Part shown: piece after piece, positions 6,746-14,393 of the stretch | Position numbering within the stretch: the stretch's first letter is position 1 | How the letters are laid out: each line of letters starts with the position of its first letter | Assembly: GCA_016288255.1 (NCBI GenBank) | Contig: JAEEYS010000182.1 | Span: 1 to 14,804 of the forward strand | Direction: 5' to 3' | Length of the DNA: 14,804 nt | Origin: Bacillota bacterium | Lineage (GTDB): Bacteria > Bacillota > Tb-RUG-66 | The notes under the pieces: model-generated | Databases searched by the model: none | The model's input: the letters and a program-made list of their open reading frames with translations, nothing else | Told to the model about the DNA's origin: nothing | Made by a program: the position numbers and the translations under genes

Positions 6746-7881
6746 TGGTTAGGGAAGAATATATCGTAAAAGACGGAAAAAAGCTTCGGCTGGGATATAC
6801 TACCGGTTCCTGCGCTGCCGCGGCGGCTAAAGCGGCGGCTTGGATGCTGCTTTCGGGAAGAAAGAAGGAGCGGATCGGGTTAAAAACGCCAAAAGGAATC
6901 GAGTTGGACCTGGCTGTACACCATATCGAGATGGGAGAAAATACGGTTTCCTGCGCCATTGAAAAGGACAGCGGGGATGATCCGGATATTACAAAAGGAG
7001 CTTATGTGTTTGCCTCAGTTTCTTTTTCCGAAACGCCGGGTATTTTGATCGAAGGCGGAAAAGGTGTGGGCCGAGTGACAAAACGCGGATTGGATCAGCC
7101 TGTGGGAGCGGCAGCCATCAATTCCGTGCCGCGGCAAATGATTTTAGAAAATGTAGAGGAAGTCTGCCGCTTGACAGATTATCAGGGGGGCCTTTTAGTA
7201 GTGATCTCTGTACCAAAGGGGGAAGAATTGGCAAAAAAGACATTCAATCCCCGCCTTGGCATCGTGGGAGGCATTTCTATCTTGGGTACCACAGGGATCG
7301 TGGAACCTATGAGCGAGCAGGCGCTGATCGATACGATCAAAATAGAGTTAAGACAAAAACGGGAAAATGGAGCGGAATATGTTCTATTGACACCGGGCAA
7401 TTATGGGGCGGATTACATCAAACAAAATATTGAGGTGGATCCGAAAACAGCGGTCATGACATCCAATTTTATCGGAGATGCTTTGGAAAGCTGCAGAGAG
7501 CTGCAGTTTAAAGGGGCGCTTTTGGTCGGGCATATCGGCAAGCTGGTCAAGCTGGCAGGCGGTATGCTGAACACTCATTCAAAATACGGAGACTGCCGTA
7601 TGGAGATATTGGCGGCTCATGGGGGAGCGGCGGGTCTTGGCAGAGAACGCATTGCGGAACTGCTGCAGTGCGCTACCTGCGATGACGCTGTCCGCATTTT
7701 AAAAGAAGAAAAGATCTGTGAAGAGACATTACGTCGTATCACAGAAAGAATCGCATTTATCATGAATCATCAAGTGGGCGGGGCGATCGAAACGGGAGCG
7801 ATCCTTTTTTCAAAAGAATACGGATTTTTATGTGAAACGGAAAACGCCCGGTCGCTTTTAAAATATATTACGGAGGGATAA
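6745..7881 (+). CDS. cbiD: Cobalt-precorrin-5B C1-methyltransferase CbiD
   Basis: The protein has 378 residues from ATG 6745. CbiD methylates C1 using S-adenosylmethionine and is unrelated in fold to the other ring methyltransferases of the pathway. The N-terminal signature LRLGYTTGSCAAAAAKAA (14-31) is unmistakable. Further family segments are SGDDPDIT, GVGRVTKRGLDQPVG, and near residues 271-290 GGMLNTHSKYGDCRMEILAAH. The start is read as TGATG: the cbiC stop (6743-6745) and this ATG share one base. A GTG three bases earlier is also in frame. No Shine-Dalgarno is visible just upstream, so the ribosome probably re-initiates after cbiC. The gene ends four bases before cbiF. Confidence 0.96.
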   Translation: MVREEYIVKDGKKLRLGYTTGSCAAAAAKAAAWMLLSGRKKERIGLKTPKGIELDLAVHHIEMGENTVSCAIEKDSGDDPDITKGAYVFASVSFSETPGILIEGGKGVGRVTKRGLDQPVGAAAINSVPRQMILENVEEVCRLTDYQGGLLVVISVPKGEELAKKTFNPRLGIVGGISILGTTGIVEPMSEQALIDTIKIELRQKRENGAEYVLLTPGNYGADYIKQNIEVDPKTAVMTSNFIGDALESCRELQFKGALLVGHIGKLVKLAGGMLNTHSKYGDCRMEILAAHGGAAGLGRERIAELLQCATCDDAVRILKEEKICEETLRRITERIAFIMNHQVGGAIETGAILFSKEYGFLCETENARSLLKYITEG

Positions 7882-7885
7882 ATCT

Positions 7886-8641
7886 ATGGTACATTTTGTC
7901 GGCGCGGGAAGCGGTGCAGTTGATTTGATCACGGTGAGAGGAGCTCGGCTTTTAAAAGAAGCGGACGTGGTAATCTATGCGGGTTCTTTGGTGAATCCGG
8001 AGCTTTTGACCTATACAAAAGAAGGATGCGAGATCCATAACAGCGCTGAAATGACGCTGGAACAGGTGATAGAAGTGATAAAACAAGCGGAATCTCTGGG
8101 AAAAACTACGGTGCGGCTGCATACGGGAGATTCCAGTATTTACGGCGCGGTAAGGGAACAGTTCGATGAACTGGATAAACAAAAGATCGACTATGATGTT
8201 TGTCCCGGCGTAAGCTCTTTTTGCGGCGCGGCCGCTTCTTTAAAGACAGAATATACATTACCTGACGTCAGCCAGACGGTGATCATTACCCGCGCGGCAG
8301 GACAGACCCCTGTTCCCGAAAAGGAATCCATTCTAGCATTGGCTGCTCATCAAGCTACCATGATCTTATTTTTGAGCACATCTTTGACAAAGAATCTGCA
8401 AAAGGAACTGCTGGAAGGGGGATATCCCCAGGATACGCCCGTGGCTGTAGTATACAAGGCCACATGGCCGGAAGAAAAGATCCTGCGCTGTACAGTGGGA
8501 ACGCTCCATGAAACGGTAACGAATAACGGTTTGACAAAAACTTCCCTGATCATTGTGGGAAACTGCATGGGAGATACTTATTTACGGTCTCTTTTATATC
8601 ATCCGGGTTTTACAGCGGGATATCGTGGGGCAACAGAATGA
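7886..8641 (+). CDS. cbiF: Cobalt-precorrin-4 C11-methyltransferase CbiF
   Basis: The protein has 251 residues, the normal length. It uses S-adenosylmethionine to methylate C11 of cobalt-precorrin-4. It belongs to the tetrapyrrole methylase fold: GAGSGAVDL at 6-14 (glycine-rich loop), YAGSLVNPELL from 31, and TGDSSIYGA at 80-88, the CbiF/CobM version of the family's GDxxxYG motif. VCPGVSSFCGAAA follows, and the ITRAAGQTPVP segment is specific to this member. GGAGGG at 7872-7877 gives a strong ribosome site eight bases before the ATG. The final codons overlap cbiG in an ATGA junction. Confidence 0.96.
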   Translation: MVHFVGAGSGAVDLITVRGARLLKEADVVIYAGSLVNPELLTYTKEGCEIHNSAEMTLEQVIEVIKQAESLGKTTVRLHTGDSSIYGAVREQFDELDKQKIDYDVCPGVSSFCGAAASLKTEYTLPDVSQTVIITRAAGQTPVPEKESILALAAHQATMILFLSTSLTKNLQKELLEGGYPQDTPVAVVYKATWPEEKILRCTVGTLHETVTNNGLTKTSLIIVGNCMGDTYLRSLLYHPGFTAGYRGATE

Positions 8642-9663
8642 AGGTCGCGGTTTTTGCCTTTAGCCGCCGCGGATGCGATACGGCGCGTAAAATATTAACC
8701 TGTTTTCCGGATGCGGAGCAAAAAGCTTATACCATGGAGCGGTTTCAAGAAAACGGTTTTTTGCCCTTTTTACATCCTTCCAAAACATTTTACGGAGAAC
8801 TTTTTGCCTGGGCAGACGCGATGATCTTTGTGGGTTCCGCGGGGATCGCCGTAAGAGAGATCGCGCCTCATGTAAAAGACAAGCGAACGGACCCTGCGGT
8901 GATTTGTGCGGACGATGGGGGAAAATACGTGATACCTCTTTTGTCCGGCCATATCGGCGGGGCAAATGAGCTGGCAAAACAAATCGCTAAGACTCTTTGC
9001 GCCGTTCCCGTCATTACGACGGCAACGGACGTCAATCATAGATTTTCCGTGGATACCTGGGCAACCAAAAATGGTTTTATCATAGACAAAATGGCGCTGG
9101 CAAAAGCGGTTTCCGCGGAGATATTAGAAAGAGATATTCCCGTCTGTTCGGATTTTCCCGTTATGTCCGACTACCCGAAAGGAGTAGTCCCGGGAGAAGA
9201 GGGAGAGCTAGGGATCTGTCTCAGTTGGGAAAAGAAAACGCCTTTTAAGCGGACACTGCGCTTGATTCCGCCTGTTCTTCATTTGGGGATCGGCTGCCGA
9301 AAAGGAACGGAAGCCGAAACGATCGATCAGGCCGTAGAACAGGTTCTCGATACTTATCGTATCGACAAGCGGGCGATCAAGTGCGTGGCGTCTATTGATC
9401 TTAAAAAAGAGGAAAAAGGTCTGCTTACCTATGCGGAAAAAAACCAATGGCAGACCGTATTTTATAAAGCGGAAGAATTGCAGGCCGCAAAAGGAGATTT
9501 TACGCCTTCTTCTTTTGTAAAAGACGTCACAGGGGTGGACAATGTCTGTGAACGCGCGGCGGCAATGGGAGCAAAACGGCTGATTGTGAAAAAAAACTGC
9601 CATAAATGGCGTCACCATAGCGATTGCGGCAGAGCATTTGGAGGTGCATTTTGGGTAAACTGA
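8638..9663 (+). CDS. cbiG: Cobalt-precorrin-5A hydrolase CbiG, with C-terminal frame disturbed at an A8 tract
   Basis: The protein has 341 residues as read. CbiG opens the delta-lactone of cobalt-precorrin-5A and releases acetaldehyde, so that ring contraction can proceed. The N-terminal domain shows GSAGIAVREIAPH (66-78) and LSGHIGGAN (102-110). The C-terminal domain begins around residue 215 (LHLGIGCRKGTEAE) and includes FVKDVTGVDNVCERAA. After Val317 the frame enters eight A residues (9589-9596) and the remaining residues, rich in Cys, His and Trp, do not look like CbiG. Removing one A gives VKKTAINGVTIAIAAEHLEV and then HFG, ending at TAA 9656-9658 (339 residues), which fits the family well. 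So this is a real indel, a sequencing or assembly error in a homopolymer, or a site corrected by polymerase slippage. The N-terminal 317 residues look intact and the gene is not otherwise degraded. It starts in an ATGA overlap with cbiF. Confidence 0.92.
   Translation: MKVAVFAFSRRGCDTARKILTCFPDAEQKAYTMERFQENGFLPFLHPSKTFYGELFAWADAMIFVGSAGIAVREIAPHVKDKRTDPAVICADDGGKYVIPLLSGHIGGANELAKQIAKTLCAVPVITTATDVNHRFSVDTWATKNGFIIDKMALAKAVSAEILERDIPVCSDFPVMSDYPKGVVPGEEGELGICLSWEKKTPFKRTLRLIPPVLHLGIGCRKGTEAETIDQAVEQVLDTYRIDKRAIKCVASIDLKKEEKGLLTYAEKNQWQTVFYKAEELQAAKGDFTPSSFVKDVTGVDNVCERAAAMGAKRLIVKKNCHKWRHHSDCGRAFGGAFWVN
9589..9596 (+). other. A8 homopolymer at the cbiG frame break
   Basis: Eight consecutive A residues follow GTG 9586-9588. 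Seven would place the downstream codons in the frame that encodes a family-like CbiG C-terminus. Runs of this length are known slippery sites for RNA polymerase and a common place for sequencing length errors. The sequence alone does not tell these apart. Confidence 0.75.
9640..9644 (+). promoter_or_regulatory. Ribosome binding site selecting the TTG start of cbiH
   Basis: GGAGG lies six bases before TTG 9651. With the family N-terminus (GKLIVVGIGPGN) beginning right after it, this favours TTG 9651 over an earlier in-frame TTG at 9624 that would add an unrelated nine-residue leader. Confidence 0.8.
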
Positions 9664-10382
9664 TTGTAGTGGGTATCGGACCCGGAAACTATGAAAATAT
9701 GACGATCAAAGCAGACCTTGCTTTGAAAAGCTGTGATGTGATCATCGGCTATACCGTTTATGTGGATCTGGTCAAGGAACGTTATGGGGACAAAGAATTT
9801 TTAACGACACCCATGACAAAGGAAACAAAGCGCTGTCAGATGGCGCTTGATATTGCGAAAACGGGAAAAACCGTTGCTATGGTTTGTTCCGGTGACAGCG
9901 GGATCTACGGGATGGCGGCGCTGGTGTATGAACTGAAAGGGGATTCCCCCGAACCGGAAATCGAAGTGATTCCTGGTATCACTGCCGCCAGTAGCGGCGC
10001 AGCGGTGTTGGGCGCGCCGCTGACCCACGATTTTGCGGTGATTAGCCTAAGCGATCGGCTGACCCCGTGGGAAAAGATCGAAAAACGGCTGGAGGCGGCC
10101 GCTGTGGCAGATCTGTCGATCGTGCTGTATAACCCGGTCAGCAAAGGCAGACCGGAGCATTTAAAACGCGCCTGTGATATTTTGCTTCGCTATTTGCCGG
10201 AAGACCGTCTTTGCGGTATCGCGCAGTATATCGGCAGAGAGGGAGAAAATAGAAGAATCTTATCGCTTAAAGAATTAAAAGATGCGAAAGCGGATATGTT
10301 TTGTACGATTTTTATCGGCAACGAAATGACAAAACAAATCAGTGAAAATATGATCACGCCAAGGGGATATGACGATGTATAA
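9651..10382 (+). CDS. cbiH: Cobalt-factor III / precorrin-3B C17-methyltransferase CbiH
   Basis: The protein has 243 residues from TTG 9651. It methylates C17 and catalyses ring contraction in the anaerobic pathway, acting between CbiL and CbiF. Tetrapyrrole-methylase motifs are present: GIGPGN at 8-13, GDSGIYGMAA at 81-90, then VIPGITAASSGAAVLGAPLTHDF, with ISLSDRLTPWEKI and the LYNPVSKGRP segment typical of CbiH/CobJ. The uncommon TTG start is supported by GGAGG at 9640-9644 and by family alignment. The start lies inside the end of cbiG in either cbiG frame; in the restored frame the cbiG stop overlaps its second and third codons. The 3' end overlaps the next gene by eight bases. Confidence 0.94.
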   Translation: MGKLIVVGIGPGNYENMTIKADLALKSCDVIIGYTVYVDLVKERYGDKEFLTTPMTKETKRCQMALDIAKTGKTVAMVCSGDSGIYGMAALVYELKGDSPEPEIEVIPGITAASSGAAVLGAPLTHDFAVISLSDRLTPWEKIEKRLEAAAVADLSIVLYNPVSKGRPEHLKRACDILLRYLPEDRLCGIAQYIGREGENRRILSLKELKDAKADMFCTIFIGNEMTKQISENMITPRGYDDV

Positions 10383-12363
10383 GATTTGTGTATTTGCCGG
10401 CACCACAGAAGGACGAAAACTGGTAGAGTTTTTAAGCGCGCAGGACCTTTTTGTAACGGCTTGTGTTGCCACGGAATACGGGGAAACGCTTTTGAAACCG
10501 GCTAAAAATCTGCATGTTTCGGCAAGAAGACTGACAAAAGAAGAAATGATCCAAATGCTGTCCGACACAAGATACGATCTGGTCATAGACGCTACGCATC
10601 CTTACGCGGCAGACGTGACGAACAACATCGAGTCTGCCTGCGGTCTGACGGGTACGGAATATTTGAGACTGCTAAGAGAAGATTCTTCTTTATCTTCTGA
10701 CGCTGTGTTCGTTTCCGATATCGCCGCGGCGGTGGATTTTTTAAATTCGACGGAAGGAACTATCTTGCTGACGACAGGAAGCAAAGAGCTTTTGAAATAT
10801 ACGGGGATAGAAGATTTTACAAATCGTGTTTATGCGCGGGTCTTACCTGTAAACTCTTCCTTGGAGGCTTGTCAGAAGGCAGGACTCTTGCCTGCGCATA
10901 TCATCGCGATACAAGGGCCTTTTTCGGAAGAAATGAATATCGCCATGTTAAAATCCATTTCCGCAAAATATTTGGTGACAAAAGACGGCGGTACGACAGG
11001 CGGATTTGACGAAAAAGTAAAAGCGGCGCAAAAGACAAAGACACAGCTGGTCGTGATAGGCCGTCCGCCGCAAAAAGAGGGGTCTTCTTTTTCGGAAGTG
11101 ATCGAGATCCTATGTAAGCGGTTTTCTTGTGTGAACAGACCTGATGTCACTGTTGTGGGCATTGGCCCGGGAAATCGGGACGCCATGACGGGAGAAGTTC
11201 GTAAAGCTATCACTCATGCGGATTGTTTGATCGGAGCAAGCCGTATGCTCAAAGCGGTCGGTTCTGTAGGACAGGCGGTATATGACACGATCTCACCCGA
11301 TAAAATCGCGGATTTTATCCTGAATCATCCCGAATATCGGCATTTTACGGTAGTGATGTCAGGGGATACGGGTTTTTTCAGCGGGACAAAAAAACTTTTG
11401 CCTCTTTTGGATCGTTGTGAAGTAAAGGTTTTGCCCGGTATCAGCTCTTTGGCGTATTTTTCCGCTAAACTGGGGATTTCTTATGAAGAGATCAACGTAA
11501 TCAGTCTGCATGGCAGAGAACAGAACATTGCTTTAGACATAAAAAGAAATTTCCGCACTTTTGTATTGGTAGGCGGTCAAGATGGCGTGAATGCGCTATG
11601 TCATACCCTGATACAAAGCGGTTTGGAACAAGTAAAAATTTATATCGGAGAAAGATTGAGCTATTCGGATGAAAAGATCACAACAGGTACGGCAAAAGAG
11701 CTGGCAGATGGGAAGCATGATCCGCTCAGCGTGGTTTTGGTCGAAAATGCTTTTCCGGACGCTGTGATAACTCATGGACTGCCGGATGAGGAATTTCAGA
11801 GAGGCTCCGGCAAGGAAGGGATCGTTCCCATGACCAAAAATGAGGTGCGTTCGGTCTCTTTGTCTAAATTGAAACTGACAGAAAGAGCAATCTGCTGGGA
11901 TGTTGGAGCGGGGACCGGTTCCGTGGCGATCGAAATGGCTTTAAAAGCGCGCAAAGGATGGGTCTATGCCATAGAACAAAAAGAATCCGCCTTGAAACTG
12001 CTGCAGGACAACAAAGAGCGTTTCGGACTGAAAAACCTGACGGTGGTAGGGGGCCGCGCGCCGGAAGCGTTGGAAGACCTGCCGACACCGACCCATGTGT
12101 TTATCGGCGGAAGTTCCGGTAATATGAAAGAGATCATAGGGAATCTACTGACCAAAAATCCATCTGTTCGTATCGTGGCAACGGCCATTTCTTTGGAAAC
12201 GATAACGGAATTGAATGCGTGTATGAAAGAATTTGCCTTTACGGAAACGGAGGTCGTTTCCATGAACGTTGCCCGTGCCAGAAAACTGGGGGAATATCAT
12301 TTGATGACGGGACAAAATCCGATCTATATTTTTACCATGCAAAACGGAGGCAAAAAAGAATGA
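10375..12363 (+). CDS. cbiJ-cbiE-cbiT: CbiJ-CbiE-CbiT triple fusion: cobalt-precorrin-6A reductase, C5-methyltransferase, C15-methyltransferase/decarboxylase
   Basis: The protein has 662 residues in three enzyme domains. Residues 1 to about 250 are CbiJ/CobK, the NAD(P)H-dependent reductase: CVFAGTTEGRKLVEFL at the start, DATHPYAADVT, LLTTGSKEL, and TKDGGTTGGFDEKVKAA leading to IGRPP. Residues from about 255 to 460 are CbiE: VTVVGIGPGNRDAMT, VVMSGDTGFFSG and VLPGISSLAYFSAKLG. Residues from about 467 to the end are CbiT: GLPDEEFQRG, PMTKNEVRSVSLSKL, and the S-adenosylmethionine motif DVGAGTGSVAIE near 508-519. CbiE-CbiT fusions are well known; the reductase on the same chain is less usual. The three catalyse consecutive steps around precorrin-6, so fusion may aid substrate hand-over. 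AAGGGG (10361-10366) lies eight bases before ATG 10375; an earlier in-frame ATG at 10369 is too close to it. The gene overlaps cbiH and, by ATGA, cbiB. Confidence 0.95.
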   Translation: MYKICVFAGTTEGRKLVEFLSAQDLFVTACVATEYGETLLKPAKNLHVSARRLTKEEMIQMLSDTRYDLVIDATHPYAADVTNNIESACGLTGTEYLRLLREDSSLSSDAVFVSDIAAAVDFLNSTEGTILLTTGSKELLKYTGIEDFTNRVYARVLPVNSSLEACQKAGLLPAHIIAIQGPFSEEMNIAMLKSISAKYLVTKDGGTTGGFDEKVKAAQKTKTQLVVIGRPPQKEGSSFSEVIEILCKRFSCVNRPDVTVVGIGPGNRDAMTGEVRKAITHADCLIGASRMLKAVGSVGQAVYDTISPDKIADFILNHPEYRHFTVVMSGDTGFFSGTKKLLPLLDRCEVKVLPGISSLAYFSAKLGISYEEINVISLHGREQNIALDIKRNFRTFVLVGGQDGVNALCHTLIQSGLEQVKIYIGERLSYSDEKITTGTAKELADGKHDPLSVVLVENAFPDAVITHGLPDEEFQRGSGKEGIVPMTKNEVRSVSLSKLKLTERAICWDVGAGTGSVAIEMALKARKGWVYAIEQKESALKLLQDNKERFGLKNLTVVGGRAPEALEDLPTPTHVFIGGSSGNMKEIIGNLLTKNPSVRIVATAISLETITELNACMKEFAFTETEVVSMNVARARKLGEYHLMTGQNPIYIFTMQNGGKKE

Positions 12364-13328
12364 AATGGTCCCTCTTTGCATTGGTGATCGGATTTGGGAT
12401 CGATTTGATCCTGGGGGACCCCCATGGGTTCCCGCATCCGGTCATACTGATCGGAAAAATGATATCGGGTTTAGAGAAAAATTTTCGCCGCCTGTTTCCC
12501 GCAACGCCTGCCGGAGAAAAAACGGCGGGAGGCTTTTTGTGGGTCATAGTGGCGTTTTCTGCCGCCTTGGTATCGGGGTGTATCCTTTGGTGCTGTCAGA
12601 AAATCAGTCCTTGGCTGCGGCTTTTTATAGAAAGCATTATGTGTTGGCAGATCCTTGCCGTAAAATCCTTAAAAGACGAGAGCATGAAAGTGTTTGCCGC
12701 ACTAAAAAGCGGAGATATCGAAAAATCCAGACATGCTATTTCTATGATCGTAGGACGGGATACGGCAAAGCTGGATGAAAAAGCGATCACAAGGGCGGCG
12801 GTGGAAACAGTGGCGGAGAACACCTCGGACGGCGTGGTGGCGCCTTTGTTCTTTCTTGCTTTGGGAGGAGCACCTTTGGGATTTTTTTATAAAGCGGTCA
12901 ATACCATGGATTCCATGCTGGGATATATAGAACCGCCTTATCAAAATATTGGTTTTATCCCGGCAAAAGCGGATGACGTGATGAATTTTATTCCCGCAAG
13001 GCTGTCCGCGTTCTTGATGCTTGTTGCAGGATGGTTTTTAAAGCTGGATACCAAAAACGGGTGGAAGATCTTCAAAAGAGATCGAAGGAACCACGCCAGC
13101 CCCAATTCGGCGCAGACAGAATCGGTTTGCGCGGGGCTTCTTGGGATCCGCCTGGCGGGAGACGCCTGGTATCACGGCGTGCTCCATAAAAAGAAATATA
13201 TCGGGGATGCTTTACGGGAAATTGAACAGGAAGATATTCCTCTTGCTTGTCGGCTTCTCTACGGGACAGCTGTTTTGGCTTTGCTTTTTTGTTTGCTTAT
13301 CAAATGGATCCTGATCATGATATTGTGA
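12360..13328 (+). CDS. cbiB: Adenosylcobinamide-phosphate synthase CbiB
   Basis: The membrane protein has 322 residues and joins the aminopropanol (or its phosphate) arm to adenosylcobyric acid. The N-terminus IDLILGDPHGFPHPVILIGKMI is the CbiB/CobD signature. Hydrophobic segments lie near residues 58-80 and 90-103 and at the C-terminus. The core VAENTSDGVVAPLFF is strongly conserved, followed by YKAVNTMDSMLGY. RDRRNHASPNSAQTES is the other conserved loop. The start is the ATGA overlap with the CbiT-encoding stop, with GGAGG at 12346-12350; a longer frame open from 12219 is an upstream out-of-frame overlap with cbiT and has no family similarity there. cobD, which makes its second substrate, follows ten bases later. 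Confidence 0.95.
   Translation: MKWSLFALVIGFGIDLILGDPHGFPHPVILIGKMISGLEKNFRRLFPATPAGEKTAGGFLWVIVAFSAALVSGCILWCCQKISPWLRLFIESIMCWQILAVKSLKDESMKVFAALKSGDIEKSRHAISMIVGRDTAKLDEKAITRAAVETVAENTSDGVVAPLFFLALGGAPLGFFYKAVNTMDSMLGYIEPPYQNIGFIPAKADDVMNFIPARLSAFLMLVAGWFLKLDTKNGWKIFKRDRRNHASPNSAQTESVCAGLLGIRLAGDAWYHGVLHKKKYIGDALREIEQEDIPLACRLLYGTAVLALLFCLLIKWILIMIL
12506..12538 (+). other. Terminator-like hairpin inside cbiB
   Basis: CCTGCCG (12507-12513) pairs with CGGCGGG (12523-12529) over an A-rich nine-base loop; GCCT/AGGC can extend the stem if a bulge is allowed, and five T residues follow at 12534-12538. This is in the first fifth of cbiB. It resembles an intrinsic terminator by eye but is coding sequence, so its action would depend on ribosome cover. 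Confidence 0.35.
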
Positions 13329-13338
13329 GGAGAGCAGA

Positions 13339-14391
13339 ATGCTTTATCAAACCAACAATCCGCACGGCGGAGATATTTATGAAAAACCGATTCGGCTGGA
13401 CTATTCGGCCAACACCAATCCTTTCGGGACCCCGAAGGGCGTTTTGGACGCTATGAAAGAAGCGCTTCCTTTGGTGCATCATTATCCCGATCCGTACTGC
13501 AGAAAACTGATACAGGCGATCTCGGAATCGGAAGAGGTGCCGAAGGAATATCTTCTTTGCGGCAACGGCGCGGCAGAATTGATCTATTCCTATGCCGAAG
13601 CCCGAAAGCCAAAACTGGCGGTGGAAACCGCCCCGACTTTTTCGGAATATTCTTTGTCTTTGAAAAGAGTGGGGTGCCAGATCGAGCGATATCTACTGAA
13701 AAAAGAAAATGCATTTGAGCTGACGGAAGATTTTTTGGATTATATAGAAGAAAAAAAACCGGAAGTGATTTTTTTATGCAATCCCAATAATCCCACGGGA
13801 AAACTGATCTCGATTTCTTTGCTGGAAGAGATACTGAAACTGTGCAAAGCAAACAACATGCGCCTTTTTTTGGATGAGTGTTTTTTGGATCTGACACAAG
13901 AGGGGATCAGCATGAAAAAATACTTGAAGCAGTATCCCGAAATGTTTATCCTGAAAGCTTTTACAAAAAGCTACGGGATGGCGGGAGTTCGATTGGGGTA
14001 TGGCATGAGCTCCGACAGGGAGCTTTTGGAGAACATGTCAAAAACTGTGCAGCCATGGAACGTATCTTTGCCGGCGCAAGCCGCGGGGATCGCTGCTTTA
14101 AAAGAGCAGGAATTTTTAAAGAGAACGAAAGAACTGATCCTAAAAGAACGCCAATGGCTAATGGAAAAGCTAAAAGAATTGGGATTTTGGGTATGTCCGT
14201 CCAGCGCGAATTTTTTGTTGTGGCAGGGGCCTGTCCATTTAGACCAGGAATTGAAAAAACAAGGGATCGCTGTTCGAAACTGTGACAATTACGCCGGACT
14301 GAAGGCCGGGTGGTACCGTATCGCGGTGCGGCGCCATGAAGAAAACATCATGTTGATCGAAGCGATCAAATCAGTATGTAAGAAGAGGTAA
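13339..14391 (+). CDS. cobD: Threonine-phosphate decarboxylase CobD
   Basis: The protein has 350 residues and is a fold-type I PLP enzyme of the histidinol-phosphate aminotransferase-like group. It decarboxylates L-threonine O-3-phosphate to (R)-1-amino-2-propanol phosphate, the arm used by CbiB. Features seen are HGGDIYE near the start, [20 protein letters not shown] (147-155), LDEC with Asp179, and Lys210 in [16 protein letters not shown], which should bind PLP. Near the C-terminus [11 protein letters not shown] supplies the carboxylate-binding arginine. The HGG start and the position after cbiB favour CobD over a histidinol-phosphate aminotransferase. GAGGAG (13327-13332) lies six bases before ATG 13339. 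Confidence 0.93.
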   Translation: MLYQTNNPHGGDIYEKPIRLDYSANTNPFGTPKGVLDAMKEALPLVHHYPDPYCRKLIQAISESEEVPKEYLLCGNGAAELIYSYAEARKPKLAVETAPTFSEYSLSLKRVGCQIERYLLKKENAFELTEDFLDYIEEKKPEVIFLCNPNNPTGKLISISLLEEILKLCKANNMRLFLDECFLDLTQEGISMKKYLKQYPEMFILKAFTKSYGMAGVRLGYGMSSDRELLENMSKTVQPWNVSLPAQAAGIAALKEQEFLKRTKELILKERQWLMEKLKELGFWVCPSSANFLLWQGPVHLDQELKKQGIAVRNCDNYAGLKAGWYRIAVRRHEENIMLIEAIKSVCKKR

Positions 14392-14393
14392 GT

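Noticed and set aside
8638..9663. cbiG as a pseudogene
   Set aside because: Only the last 22-24 codons are affected, the conserved domains are intact, and the surrounding operon is complete, so a slippage site or sequence error is at least as likely.
10275..11213. Antisense open frames opposite cbiJ and others across the window
   Set aside because: They lie opposite clearly conserved coding sequence, have no recognisable motifs and no plausible ribosome sites; they are shadows of the + strand genes.
12219..12359. Upstream extension of cbiB
   Set aside because: It lies out of frame within the CbiT-coding region and has no CbiB character; the ATGA junction at 12360 with GGAGG upstream and the family N-terminus give the start.
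13339..14391. Histidinol-phosphate aminotransferase instead of CobD
   Set aside because: The two families are related, but the HGG start, the position between cbiB and cbiP, and the absence of histidine genes favour CobD.
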